Positions 34,925 through 44,169 of a stretch of DNA of 60,523 nucleotides are shown here, piece after piece; positions within the stretch are counted from its first letter, which is position 1; the number at the start of each line of letters is the position of its first letter. The stretch comes from Candidatus Eremiobacteraceae bacterium (GTDB lineage: Bacteria; Vulcanimicrobiota; Vulcanimicrobiia; Eremiobacterales; Eremiobacteraceae): NCBI GenBank assembly GCA_035314825.1, contig DATFYX010000007.1, positions 1 through 60,523 of the forward strand. The letters are read 5' to 3'. A model generated the notes under the pieces. That model did no database searches. It saw only the letters and a list, made by a program, of their open reading frames with translations, and was not told the DNA's origin. The position numbers were made by a program, and so were the translations under genes.

Positions 34925-36700
34925 ATGGATCAATCGGTCCAGACGCTCGCTCCTGACCTCTGGACGACGCTGCGCGGCGTCTTCGAGCTCGATCCGCACG
35001 CGTTCGTCGCCGGGTTGGCGCTGCGCGATTCCGCTCTGGTCGCGTTCGCGATCGTCTTCTTGGCGGGCCTGTCTGAAGCGATCGGGCAAAGCGTCGTGCT
35101 GTTCGCCAACCGCATCAAGCCGGCCCGGTTTTTCCTCAGTCTTGCGGTCACCGCATTGCTGTTCGGGTTCTCCTACGTGTTCTTGACGTTGAGCACGTGG
35201 GCCATCACGTTCTTGCCGCTGGCGACGCGCATCCCGCTGCGCTCGCTGGCGATCGTCTTCGCGCTCAGCTACGCGCCGCTGCTGCTGGGGTTCCTCGAGG
35301 CGCTGCCGTACATGGGCGTGCCGGTCGGCTGGCTGCTGCGCATCTGGTACCTGCTCGCGTCGCTGGTCGGCGTGGCCGCGGTGGGTCATCTCTCGGTGCT
35401 CGACGCCATCCTCTACGTGGGGGTCGGCTGGCTCGCGCTCGTGATCGTGCGCCAGATCATCGGCCGGCCGGTCGCGCTGTTGACGGCGCGGATCATGAGC
35501 GCGGTCTCCGGCGTGGAAGATTTCGACATGGACGAAGTCGCGGCGATCTCGCGCGCCGAGGCGCAGCCGGCCGCACCCCAGACGACTGCCGCAACGCCGG
35601 GCGCGGCACAGTCGGCTCGACCCGCGCATCCGCCGAGCCGCCGAGTGACGGCGTTGATCGGCGCGCTCGGCTTTGTGGTCGTCGGCGTCGTCATCGCGGT
35701 CTCGGTCAAGCCGCTCCAGAACGTGCTGTTCGGCTGGACCATCCATCTGCCGGTCGCATTGCGGCTGCCGTTCGACCTGTTATGGTTCGGCGTCGTCGCG
35801 TTGCTGGTCGCCGCCATCCTCGCGCCGCTCGAAACGCTGGGTTGGTGGGCCGGTTGGTATGGCGGCGAGATCCAGGGCGATGCGTCGAAGGTCGCCGCGG
35901 ACGGAGGGGGAGCGGCCGGGATCTCGCGCTATATCATCTATCTCGACGGCATCGGGCAATCGAGCTCGACGTACACCCCCGACGTCGAGACCTTTCTCGA
36001 CGCGCTCGCGCCGGCGCTGCCGCAGCGCGTACGCCTGCTGCGCGGCCTCATGGTGTACTCCGTGCTCAACAAGCCGCTGGAAGAAGACCCGATATGGTCG
36101 GGCTTTTGGACGATTGTCGACAAGCTGCGGTTCGCCAATCCGGCCAGCCTGCTCGGCATGTTCGTCAACCTGCGCAACGTGATCATCGTCGCCGTCTCGG
36201 CGGATTCGCGGTACGGACCGATCTACAACTACGGCATCGCCAAAGTGCTGTACGACGGACTCCTCGAGGACGGCTACCGCGTCGGCAGCGGCGTTCCGGT
36301 GACGTTGATAGGCTACAGCGGCGGGGGTCAGATGTCGGCGGCATCGGCGGGCCTGCTCAAACGGGCGATCGGCGCGCCGGTCGAGGTGATCTCGCTCGGC
36401 GGGGTCATGAGCGGCGCGAACGACTTCTTGGATCTGATGATGTTGCACCATCTCGTCGGGGAGAAGGACGGGGTGGAACGGCTGGGCCCGCTGTTGTTCC
36501 CGTCGCGCTGGAAGATCGCGTGGAACTCTTTTTGGAACCGGGCGCGGCGGTTGGGCCTGATCGAGATCATCTCGCTGGGCCCGGTCGGGCATCAAGTGCC
36601 CGGCGGCATGTTCGATCCGGTGGCCAGATTGCCAAACGGCCAGACGTATCTGACGCACACGATCGAGAACATCTCGGATATCGTGCGGGCCAAACCCTAA
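34925..36700 (+). CDS. Polytopic membrane protein with cytoplasmic alpha/beta-hydrolase-like domain
   Basis: 591 aa. The first ~190 residues hold about five Yip1-like helices, a Pro/Ala linker follows (about 210-245), then two more helices and a soluble part (about 335-591). That part contains YIIYLDGIGQSSS and the nucleophile elbow IGYSGGGQMSAAS, with a His in LGPVGHQVPGG, consistent with an alpha/beta hydrolase. I cannot name a family for the whole protein. It is coupled to the DUF4239 gene; the pair suggests an envelope or lipid role, unproven. Confidence 0.75.
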   Translation: MDQSVQTLAPDLWTTLRGVFELDPHAFVAGLALRDSALVAFAIVFLAGLSEAIGQSVVLFANRIKPARFFLSLAVTALLFGFSYVFLTLSTWAITFLPLATRIPLRSLAIVFALSYAPLLLGFLEALPYMGVPVGWLLRIWYLLASLVGVAAVGHLSVLDAILYVGVGWLALVIVRQIIGRPVALLTARIMSAVSGVEDFDMDEVAAISRAEAQPAAPQTTAATPGAAQSARPAHPPSRRVTALIGALGFVVVGVVIAVSVKPLQNVLFGWTIHLPVALRLPFDLLWFGVVALLVAAILAPLETLGWWAGWYGGEIQGDASKVAADGGGAAGISRYIIYLDGIGQSSSTYTPDVETFLDALAPALPQRVRLLRGLMVYSVLNKPLEEDPIWSGFWTIVDKLRFANPASLLGMFVNLRNVIIVAVSADSRYGPIYNYGIAKVLYDGLLEDGYRVGSGVPVTLIGYSGGGQMSAASAGLLKRAIGAPVEVISLGGVMSGANDFLDLMMLHHLVGEKDGVERLGPLLFPSRWKIAWNSFWNRARRLGLIEIISLGPVGHQVPGGMFDPVARLPNGQTYLTHTIENISDIVRAKP

Positions 36701-37176
36701 CGGTCCAGGTGCAGTTCCATCTCTTCGGTGGGCGTGAAGCCCAGCGATTCGTACACCATGCGGCCTTGTTTCGAAGCGCGCAGGCGCACGACCACGCAGC
36801 CCTTGCCACGCGCCCACTCGATCGCTGCTTGGGTGATGCGCTTCGCGACGCCGAGACGCCGATGTGCGGGCGCGACGTAGACGCTGGTCACGTAGGCCGA
36901 GGGCTGGCCGTAGATCTCGCTGCGATGGTTGCGCAGGACGTACACGCCGCCGGTGCCGACGAGTTCGCCGTCGTGCTGCGCGACGAAGAACGCGGCGTCA
37001 TGGCGCGCGATCAGGCCCGTGACGAATTCTGCGAACCGCTCGCGCCAGAGGCCGTCGGCGTCAAGGTCCGAGCCATCGAGCTCGAGCGTCATCGCGCGGC
37101 GCATCTCGATGATCGCGGAGAGTTCGCCCTCGGCGAACGGACGTATGTCGATGGGCAGGGTCTTGGGCGCAGACAC
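36697..37176 (-). CDS. GNAT family N-acetyltransferase
   Basis: 159 aa. Acetyl-CoA site motif A is VYVAPAHRRLGVAKRI, preceded by GTGGVYV and followed by RMVYESLGFTPTEEMEL. Target unknown. The stop overlaps the stop of the opposing gene by 4 bp. Confidence 0.88.
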   Translation of the reverse strand: MSAPKTLPIDIRPFAEGELSAIIEMRRAMTLELDGSDLDADGLWRERFAEFVTGLIARHDAAFFVAQHDGELVGTGGVYVLRNHRSEIYGQPSAYVTSVYVAPAHRRLGVAKRITQAAIEWARGKGCVVVRLRASKQGRMVYESLGFTPTEEMELHLDR

Positions 37177-37196
37177 AGGCGGATTTTGGCGAAATA

Positions 37197-37226
37197 GGAA
37201 GCGACGGCCTTGCGGCCGCCGCTTCC
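37197..37226 (-). terminator. Probable terminator downstream of nrdJ
   Basis: Inverted repeat GGAAGCG ... CGCTTCC with an inner CGGCC-TTGC-GGCCG and one A/C mismatch. On the minus strand it follows the nrdJ stop and is trailed by TATTTCG; on the plus strand it is trailed by TTTT, so it may be bidirectional. Confidence 0.6.
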
Positions 37227-37253
37227 TTTTCGAGTCATCGCAGTATTATTCGG

Positions 37254-40200
37254 TTAGGAACAGCCCATGCTGCGGCCGCAGCTATCGCAGACGTAGCAGG
37301 CGCCGTTGCGGCGCGTGATCGAGCCGCATACGTCGCACAGCGGTGCGTCGCCCATCATCGCCGCCATCTGCGCCTCGCGCGAGCGGACGGCGGCGAGGTG
37401 CGCGGCCAGCGTCGGATCCATGATGGCGGACGTCTGCGCAGCTTGGCTCGCGCCAGAACCGTGCGCGCCGTTGGCGCCATTGGCGCTCTTGATGCGTGGG
37501 TTATTTCCCGGCCCGGCATTCGGGCCGCCATGGCCGTTGCCCGGATCGTCGTGCACCTGCTGTGCGGCGACATGCGCCTCGAACTCGGCTTGCGCCGCGT
37601 CTTCGTGGGTGACGGCGTCGACATCGCGGTCCTCCGGCTTGACCTGGACGAAGTCGGTGCGTCCGAGATATTCCATGCCGAGCACGCGGAAGATGTAGTC
37701 GATCACGCTAGTCGCGTGTTTGATGTTGGGATGGTCGACGAAGCCGTTGGGCTCGAAGCGCGTGAACACGAACTTGTCCACGAACTCCTCGAGCGGTACG
37801 CCGTATTGCAGACCGATCGAAACAGCTATAGCAAAGCAATTACCCGTGAGCACGCCCCCTTCAAGCACAAATGTGCTCGTGGTCGGCTCGACGACGCAAT
37901 AGACAGGTTCTTGGCCATCGAGCGGCTCGATGGATTCTACAAAATACGGCAGCATCGTTTGACGCGCTGTAATCCGCCAAAGGGGCGCAGTGCGCGGTCC
38001 GAAGTTGGTCGGCTTGTCGTTCATCGAGACACCGGTTATCGTGTACCCGTAGAGCGGCGCATTGGCGATGAACCACTTGGCGGCTTCTTGATTGCTCGTA
38101 CAGAGGAGTTCGGCGCCGCGGCAGTTCGAGCCGCCATCGGCGCTCATCCATCCTCTTATAAAGCTCGCCACGTAGGCACGGCTGTGTCGACTGGTATCAG
38201 GCAAGGCCTTAAGCGCTATGTCAGGCGATATGAACGTAAGACGCGGATCTCCGTGCAAAGAAGGCGGATGGACGATGGTATGCGCGAGGCCTGCCAGCAC
38301 TGGTAAGTGTGCTTGGTCCTTGGCGCCGCATAGCCTCAAGTGGTAGCGCTGCGGATAGTGGACGTGCTGGTCACCGTCGCCGAACACAAACCCGTGCATG
38401 AAGCCTTCAGGATCGAGTTCGCTGACACACTCGATTCGGGCTGCGCCGAGACAGTCGCCAACTTTGAGAGACGTCGTTACCGATCCATCCTCGAGAACCC
38501 AGCGGTGATTCGGCGTGACGGTAAAGGTGCGCCTGAAAGCGCTTCCCTTACTACCGATCGTCTTGAGGACAACACGTTGAATTGGCTGCTCGCCGAACTC
38601 AACTACCCAGCCGCGTCGGCGAAGTCCATCAGCGCACGTAACGGTCACTGCTTGGCCGGCCTTGGACTTGAGCGTAACAAGAGAATTGCCGTCGAAGAAA
38701 CGTGTGTCGCCGGTAAAGCAATTCATAAGGCTTCTGAACGACGCGCCTTCTTTGTGCAGGTCGACGAAGATCTCGCCAAGCGTGCCATCGGCGTATTCGC
38801 CGGTCCGTAGGAAGACCGTGTGACCCGAGATCTTCGCCTTTTGCGTCCAGCCGCGGCGCTTGGCGGGCAGCCGGTTGCGCTCGATGGCTTTGGCGAATTG
38901 GCGTTTGAAATCGGTCGAGGTCGTGTTGGCGAGGATGCGCTGGGCGGCGGCGAGGATCTCGTCGGGGCGCAGCTCTTCGGCGCGCTGCTTGCGAGCAGCC
39001 TCGAGCTGCTTGGCGAACTCCTCCGAAAGTGCTAGCTGTTTGTCGTCCTCTTGCGCGGTCTTGTCCGAGCTTTTGTTCGAGAGCGGCTGCGAGAGTTTCG
39101 AACCATCGCGGTAGAGCGCCATGGCTTTGATGCCGAGTTCCCACGAACGCATGTAGGCCTCTTTGATCTCGTCGACAGTCGCCTCGTTGGGCATATTGAT
39201 CGTCTTGGAGATCGCACCGCTGATAAACGGCTGCGCGGCCGCCATCATGCGGACGTGGCCCATGTGATGGATGAAGCGCTTGCCGAGCTTGCCGCACCGG
39301 TTGGCGCAGTCAAACGCGGGATAGTGCTCCTCTTTGAGGTGTGGTGCGCCCTCGATCGTCATCGTGCCGCAGATGTAGTTGTTCGCCGTCTCGATCTCTT
39401 CACGCGAGTAGCCAAGCGCGCGCAGCAGGTCGAAGTCCGTCGCCGTGTATTGTTCGGCGTCGAAGCCGAGACGCTGCATCGTCGCCTCACCCAGCGTGAA
39501 CTGGTTGAACGCAAAACCGACCTCAAACGCTGACGGAAGCGCCTTTTCGACCTTGGCGATGTCCTCATCGGTGAACCCGCGTGCTTTAAGCGTCTCTGCG
39601 TTCACGTAAGGAGCGCCGTAGAGCGAGCCGGTACCCTTCGCGTAGCGGATGACGTCGTCCATCTGCGTTTGTGTGTAGCCGAGGTTGCGCAGAGCTTCAG
39701 GGATGGACTGGTTGATGATCTTGAAGTAGCCGCCGCCGGCGAGCTTCTTGAACTTGACGAGTGCAAAGTCGGGTTCGATACCGGTGGTGTCGCAGTCCAT
39801 GATCAGGCCGATCGTGCCGGTCGGCGCGATGCATGTGGCCTGCGCGTTGCGATAACCGTGCAGTTTGCCTAGCTCCACTGCGCGATCCCAGCTGTCGCGC
39901 GCCGCGGCCAGCAGGTAAGACGGGGCGAGCGACGGGTCTATGCCCATCGGGATGACCGCGAGCTCCTCGTACTCGGACGCCGTGGAGTTGTACGCGGCGC
40001 GCTTGTGATTGCGCATGACGCGCAGCATCGAGTCCGCGTTGTCCTTGTAGCGCGGGAACGGGCCGAGATCGCGGGCCAGCTCAGCCGATGTCGCGTACGA
40101 TTCGCCGGTCAGCATAGCGGAGATGACGCCGGCCGTCGCGAGTGCGCGCGGCGAGTCATACGGAATACCCGAGACCATGAGCAGCGTACCGAGATTCGCG

Positions 40201-43200
40201 TAGCCGAGGCCAAGCGTGCGGTATTCGTACGACTTACGGGCGATCTCGGGGCTTGGGAACTGAGCCATCAGCACCGATATCTCGAGCACGACGGTCCACA
40301 GCCGAATCGCGTGCAGATAGCTATCGACGTCAAACTGACTCTTAGACGAGTCATAGAACTTCATCAGGTTGATGCTGGCCAAGTTGCAGGCCGTATCATC
40401 TAAAAACATATATTCAGAACAATTATGAACATAGAAACCATTTGCGTCAAAAGCGTTCTTGCCAGGCACTGTGCAATCAAAAACGGGCTTAACGCCCAGC
40501 GGCGTTATGTCCATGACCACCGCCGTCTGGCGGAACGGACTTAGCTCCGTCGTCAGGGCGACATCACCAACGCTGTCTCTTGAGGCCGCGAAGACTAGGC
40601 GAGAGACGTGGCTATGCAGCGCCAGCCGTTTACCGGAAACGATTTCTCGAAGCGGGAGCCAAGTTTCCGAGTCATCATCATTGACAGCTAAGAACAGATG
40701 GTCCTCAGTTGCTTTGACAGCGAAGCCGTCACGCGTTCGAAGCTCGTAGACTTGCTTGACGCCGGTTGGAAAGAAGCCTTCCGGCGTGCTTTGATACTCA
40801 ACGCCGTCAACGAGCGCAGTGAACTGCCGTCCAACGAGATCCGAGACTACAACATAGCCGTTGCTCGTCGCGATTCGGGTATCTGCCGTCACGCACGGAT
40901 TGCTCGCGCGGATGCGACCGCCCGCTGGGCACGTATGCCACGAGTTGATGATATCGTCGAACTGCACGCCAGGATCTGCGCAACTCCACGCCGCGCGCGC
41001 GATCTCATCCCAAAGGTCGCGTGCACGAACTGAACGCGCGATTGACTTGTCTTTCCGCCATAACAGATCCCATGTTCCGTCTTTGCGCACCGCATCGACG
41101 AATTTGTCCGAGACGCGCACGGTGTTGTTAGAGTTCTGACCGGAGACGGTCTGATAGGCATCGCCTTCGTATGAACTGGCATAGCCGGCCGCGATGAGCG
41201 CCGCGACTTTCTTTTCTTCCTCGACCTTCCAGTTGATGAATTTCTCGATGTCAGGGTGATCCATATCGAGGATGACCATCTTGGCCGCGCGTCGCGTGGT
41301 GCCGCCGCTCTTGATGGCGCCGGCCGCTCGATCGCCTACACGCAAAAAAGACATCAAACCGCTCGAGGTGCCGCCCCCCGAAAGTTTCTCGCCCTCAGCG
41401 CGAAGATTGGAGAAATTAGTACCGGTGTTGTGTATGACGACGAGACCACGCTCACCAGCCAGGTAGGTATTTGTTTTCCGCGTTGTAAGATCGTTGAATG
41501 GAACATCCTCGACGCAAGGGGCAACCTCCGTGACGAACGTGACGCCCTCGGCGACGAGGCGAATCCGTTCGAGTTCCGCGTCGACTTGTTCCTCAGGCCG
41601 AGCAGCAATGGCCGCAAGGACCTTGGCGGGATTAACGATTCCCTCGTATACAAGCCGCCCGACGTGAAAACGCTCACCTCCCGAAAAGCCATGGAGACCG
41701 TACTGGTCCCGTTCTGGGAAGACGCGCTCTCCGAGATCTGCGTCGATCGGCATGCACGTGTGACGGCGATTCTCATGTGCCGGGTCTTGTAAGGCTGCGG
41801 CATGCTTCGGCGTGGCAAGATTCTTCGCTACAGCTTGCGCGCGCCGAACGCTGGTCGATCGCCGGATGATCGCCGTTGAGAACGTATTTCCGTTCTTCAC
41901 AATGCCGCCGCCTAGACCAAGCAAAGAGGCCATCACCGCTACTTCTTCGACGAACGTTCGGCACTCCGACGTATAGTTCGCACGACCATCTGCGACGGTA
42001 CCATCGGAATCTATCAAGCCAGCAAGGAACGCGAGTTGCAGCTCCGAGTCGCCTGTCTTGATGAAATCCGGAACGGAAAGCGTCGCACCTTTGGCTCCGG
42101 GCGCATGCACGATTTCCGAAAAGAATGCTGTCGCCGCAGCCTTGGTGCACGTCAAGGATAGCCCCTTACTGCCTCGGCCGTCTTGCGAAATGGAGCTGCC
42201 TGCGCCGAAACGACTGCGAAGGATTCGCGCAGTGCGCTCTAACGGCTCGCGATCCTCGTCGTGGAACCGAAGACGTAGACTGCGATAGGTATACGCGCGG
42301 CCCCGCCGCACCGTGCGTTGACGGCGCCACCCTAAAGAACCGTCTCCGATGAAATAGCCGACGAGCCAAGCGATCTCGGTATCCGGCGTCACCGTCAGGT
42401 TCTTGCCGGTATGAAACCACGGTACTTTGTAAGAAAGCGGTTTGGCTGTGCTGTTGTTATCGATGTGACGCGTCGTTGAGGAGTTGGGACCGATCACTGC
42501 ATCACCACGGACAAGTTGATCTGCGCGGCGCTCCACGATATCGCGACCATCCCAAACCATGAAAGGATGCCACGCTGATACGGTCGCTCTGGCACCCGAG
42601 TCGAAGCTGACGGTTATCTTATCTTCTTTGGGAATTTCATATGACCAGACCAACTCGATCGGGTCCTCTACGATACGTCCGCTTTTCTTGTCAAGCGATA
42701 GCGTCTTGAGTCCCATGTCGCGGACATTGACAAATCGGCCTTTGCCATCAAAATTAACGACGGGCCGATGGCGCGAGACTTCGTCGAACAGTTCCCCCAG
42801 CCGAACGAGCCCGCGGCCGGCGACTGGTACAAACGCACGTCCGGAAATGCAGCCACTTCCGTACTTGAACAATCGAGCCTCGCGGACCCATAGATCCATG
42901 ATACCGTTATCGTTGACAAGATCGTCATCGACCGACTGGATGAAACAATTGTGGACCACGACGCTGTTTGTTAGGAAGTTGTGACTATCAGTTTCAATGT
43001 CATAAACGACTTCCTCGGCCAGTTGTTCAATGGACTCGATCTCTACCGGATATAGTGCCGGCGCCGTTAGTGTTTGCAGCCGACTCCCAGTGGCCTCTGC
43101 AATGCCACGCGCAACTTCAGCCACTAAAGGATTTTGAAGATTCTGTCTGTCCAAGAAATGCAGTGTCCGAACAAGTTCCGCATCAAAACGACGAACGAGC

Positions 43201-43982
43201 CGCATGCCAGGTGTCAGGTTAGAGACTTCGGACCAAAGGAATCCACGCTGTGGGTCGTCGACAAGGACGAGATGATCGGCCGTAGCTTCAATGAACTTGC
43301 CAAGCGCCAGATTCACGCGAAAAACGCGCTTGATTCCATTGTTCTTCGCTGCGCGAACGTGGGTGATTCCCTCTTTATCGTATACAGCTAATCCAACGAG
43401 ATTGCGTCGATAAATCTCTTCGATTGGCATTGGACCTTGTAAAGTGTCGACTATTGCCCGGCCTGGCAAGCACGCATGGGGTTGTGGATGCGTGTAGGAA
43501 TCTTTCGCGCGCGTCAGCTCTTTCGTGTCGGGATCGACGAAGTAGTGGCCCTGTGAGGGACCAGTGATCCCATACGCGTAGGCGAGGCCTGTGTTGAACC
43601 ATTGCGGCGAGTTCGGCGCCGCCATCTGGTTGATCAGCATGTGCGTGATCTCGGCGTCGAACGCGGCAGCGTCTTCCTCGCTGTCGAAATACTTGTAGCG
43701 GCGTCCCCAATCGGTCCAGCAACCGGCGAGGCGGCGCACCACCTGGCGCGCCGAGGTCTCGCGACCGAGCGACCCATCCGGCTGCGGCACGCCGGCTTTG
43801 CGGAAATACTTCTGCGCGAGGATGTCGGTGGCGACTTGCGACCAGGCCTTGGGCACCTCGATATCGTGCATCTCGAACACGACTGTGCCGTCGGGCTCCC
43901 GGATGACCGAAGACCTACGATCCCAGTCGATCGTGTCGAGCGGATCGATGCCGGGTTGGGTGAAGCGCCGCTGGATCTTCAT
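37254..43982 (-). CDS. nrdJ: B12-dependent (class II) ribonucleotide reductase NrdJ interrupted by four inteins
   Basis: 2242 aa precursor. The four in-frame inteins (175, 475, 158 and 294 aa) sum to 1102 aa, leaving a 1140-aa mature enzyme, the normal NrdJ size. Extein landmarks: HACFIQSV (redox Cys), ASNPCSEY with the thiyl-radical Cys (residue 1188) 11 residues before ACNLAS (Cys1199), which equals the C322-C333 spacing of Thermotoga maritima NrdJ; APTGTIGLIMDCDT; and a C-terminal zinc-ribbon tail ending CDSCGRSMGCS. It makes deoxyribonucleotides using adenosylcobalamin, with or without oxygen. Every splice junction rejoins conserved NrdJ sequence. A -10/-35 pair and a LexA-like box lie upstream. 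nrdR is not nearby. Confidence 0.95.
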   Translation of the reverse strand: MKIQRRFTQPGIDPLDTIDWDRRSSVIREPDGTVVFEMHDIEVPKAWSQVATDILAQKYFRKAGVPQPDGSLGRETSARQVVRRLAGCWTDWGRRYKYFDSEEDAAAFDAEITHMLINQMAAPNSPQWFNTGLAYAYGITGPSQGHYFVDPDTKELTRAKDSYTHPQPHACLPGRAIVDTLQGPMPIEEIYRRNLVGLAVYDKEGITHVRAAKNNGIKRVFRVNLALGKFIEATADHLVLVDDPQRGFLWSEVSNLTPGMRLVRRFDAELVRTLHFLDRQNLQNPLVAEVARGIAEATGSRLQTLTAPALYPVEIESIEQLAEEVVYDIETDSHNFLTNSVVVHNCFIQSVDDDLVNDNGIMDLWVREARLFKYGSGCISGRAFVPVAGRGLVRLGELFDEVSRHRPVVNFDGKGRFVNVRDMGLKTLSLDKKSGRIVEDPIELVWSYEIPKEDKITVSFDSGARATVSAWHPFMVWDGRDIVERRADQLVRGDAVIGPNSSTTRHIDNNSTAKPLSYKVPWFHTGKNLTVTPDTEIAWLVGYFIGDGSLGWRRQRTVRRGRAYTYRSLRLRFHDEDREPLERTARILRSRFGAGSSISQDGRGSKGLSLTCTKAAATAFFSEIVHAPGAKGATLSVPDFIKTGDSELQLAFLAGLIDSDGTVADGRANYTSECRTFVEEVAVMASLLGLGGGIVKNGNTFSTAIIRRSTSVRRAQAVAKNLATPKHAAALQDPAHENRRHTCMPIDADLGERVFPERDQYGLHGFSGGERFHVGRLVYEGIVNPAKVLAAIAARPEEQVDAELERIRLVAEGVTFVTEVAPCVEDVPFNDLTTRKTNTYLAGERGLVVIHNTGTNFSNLRAEGEKLSGGGTSSGLMSFLRVGDRAAGAIKSGGTTRRAAKMVILDMDHPDIEKFINWKVEEEKKVAALIAAGYASSYEGDAYQTVSGQNSNNTVRVSDKFVDAVRKDGTWDLLWRKDKSIARSVRARDLWDEIARAAWSCADPGVQFDDIINSWHTCPAGGRIRASNPCVTADTRIATSNGYVVVSDLVGRQFTALVDGVEYQSTPEGFFPTGVKQVYELRTRDGFAVKATEDHLFLAVNDDDSETWLPLREIVSGKRLALHSHVSRLVFAASRDSVGDVALTTELSPFRQTAVVMDITPLGVKPVFDCTVPGKNAFDANGFYVHNCSEYMFLDDTACNLASINLMKFYDSSKSQFDVDSYLHAIRLWTVVLEISVLMAQFPSPEIARKSYEYRTLGLGYANLGTLLMVSGIPYDSPRALATAGVISAMLTGESYATSAELARDLGPFPRYKDNADSMLRVMRNHKRAAYNSTASEYEELAVIPMGIDPSLAPSYLLAAARDSWDRAVELGKLHGYRNAQATCIAPTGTIGLIMDCDTTGIEPDFALVKFKKLAGGGYFKIINQSIPEALRNLGYTQTQMDDVIRYAKGTGSLYGAPYVNAETLKARGFTDEDIAKVEKALPSAFEVGFAFNQFTLGEATMQRLGFDAEQYTATDFDLLRALGYSREEIETANNYICGTMTIEGAPHLKEEHYPAFDCANRCGKLGKRFIHHMGHVRMMAAAQPFISGAISKTINMPNEATVDEIKEAYMRSWELGIKAMALYRDGSKLSQPLSNKSSDKTAQEDDKQLALSEEFAKQLEAARKQRAEELRPDEILAAAQRILANTTSTDFKRQFAKAIERNRLPAKRRGWTQKAKISGHTVFLRTGEYADGTLGEIFVDLHKEGASFRSLMNCFTGDTRFFDGNSLVTLKSKAGQAVTVTCADGLRRRGWVVEFGEQPIQRVVLKTIGSKGSAFRRTFTVTPNHRWVLEDGSVTTSLKVGDCLGAARIECVSELDPEGFMHGFVFGDGDQHVHYPQRYHLRLCGAKDQAHLPVLAGLAHTIVHPPSLHGDPRLTFISPDIALKALPDTSRHSRAYVASFIRGWMSADGGSNCRGAELLCTSNQEAAKWFIANAPLYGYTITGVSMNDKPTNFGPRTAPLWRITARQTMLPYFVESIEPLDGQEPVYCVVEPTTSTFVLEGGVLTGNCFAIAVSIGLQYGVPLEEFVDKFVFTRFEPNGFVDHPNIKHATSVIDYIFRVLGMEYLGRTDFVQVKPEDRDVDAVTHEDAAQAEFEAHVAAQQVHDDPGNGHGGPNAGPGNNPRIKSANGANGAHGSGASQAAQTSAIMDPTLAAHLAAVRSREAQMAAMMGDAPLCDVCGSITRRNGACYVCDSCGRSMGCS
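37839..38720 (-). mobile_element. NrdJ intein 4 with LAGLIDADG-like endonuclease and Gly-Asn C terminus (residues 1755-2048)
   Basis: 294 aa. Begins Cys1755 (CFTGDTRFFD), block B TVTPNHRW, motifs FMHGFVFGDGDQ and FIRGWMSADGG, and ends EGGVLTGN before Cys2049. Splicing gives SLMN|CFAIAVSIG. The penultimate residue is Gly instead of the usual His. Confidence 0.92.
40422..40895 (-). mobile_element. NrdJ intein 3 (mini-intein, residues 1030-1187)
   Basis: 158 aa. Begins Cys1030 (CVTADTRIAT), block B ATEDHLFL and ends NGFYVHN before Cys1188. Splicing gives ASNP|CSEYMF, placing the thiyl-radical Cys as the +1 splicing nucleophile. No endonuclease motif. Confidence 0.95.
41427..42851 (-). mobile_element. 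NrdJ intein 2 with LAGLIDADG homing endonuclease (residues 378-852)
   Basis: 475 aa. Begins Cys378 (CISGRAFVPV); block B is TVSAWHPF; two endonuclease motifs LVGYFIGDGSLG and FLAGLIDSDGTVAD; ends GLVVIHN before extein Thr853. Splicing joins KYGSG|TGTNFS, the conserved NrdJ sequence. The row 42601-42660 is 25/60 GC, well under the about 67 percent seen in a neighbour such as 45421-45480. Confidence 0.95.
42948..43472 (-). mobile_element. NrdJ intein 1 (mini-intein, residues 171-345)
   Basis: 175 aa. Begins Cys171 (CLPGRAIVDT, block A), block B ATADHLVL and ends DSHNFLTNSVVVHN before extein Cys346. There is no LAGLIDADG motif. The flanking extein reads QPHA|CFIQSV, so splicing restores the conserved redox-Cys motif. 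Confidence 0.93.
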
Positions 43983-44117
43983 GGGGTGTTGATGTCCTTT
44001 CTCTCTCTAAGCCGCGCGGGGAGACGCGCACACCGCTGGTCCTCAAGAACAGCGCACAATAGTTCGACGAACGCTTGAGCGGCCCTACCTATAGTGGTAA
44101 TAGGCCTAATGGACCCC

Positions 44118-44146
44118 ATTATATAGCGGAAATATGGCTGATTCAA
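44118..44146 (-). promoter_or_regulatory. Predicted sigma-70 promoter of nrdJ
   Basis: On the minus strand TTGAAT (44141-44146) and TATAAT (44118-44123) with a 17-bp spacer. Confidence 0.65.
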
Positions 44147-44155
44147 GAAAAATTT

Positions 44156-44169
44156 CGAACGGCCGTTCG
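44156..44169. promoter_or_regulatory. Candidate LexA (SOS) box upstream of nrdJ
   Basis: CGAAC-GGCC-GTTCG, a perfect 14-bp palindrome and exact CGAAC-N4-GTTCG match, 9 bp upstream of the -35 hexamer. Confidence 0.55.

Noticed and set aside
41945-41954. CGAACGTTCG palindrome inside intein 2
   Set aside because: Lacks the 4-nt spacer of the SOS box and lies in coding sequence.
43983-44117. Cobalamin riboswitch expected before a B12-dependent enzyme
   Set aside because: No B12-box (GCCACTG-like) or multi-stem layout is visible in the leader, and NrdJ uses rather than makes B12.
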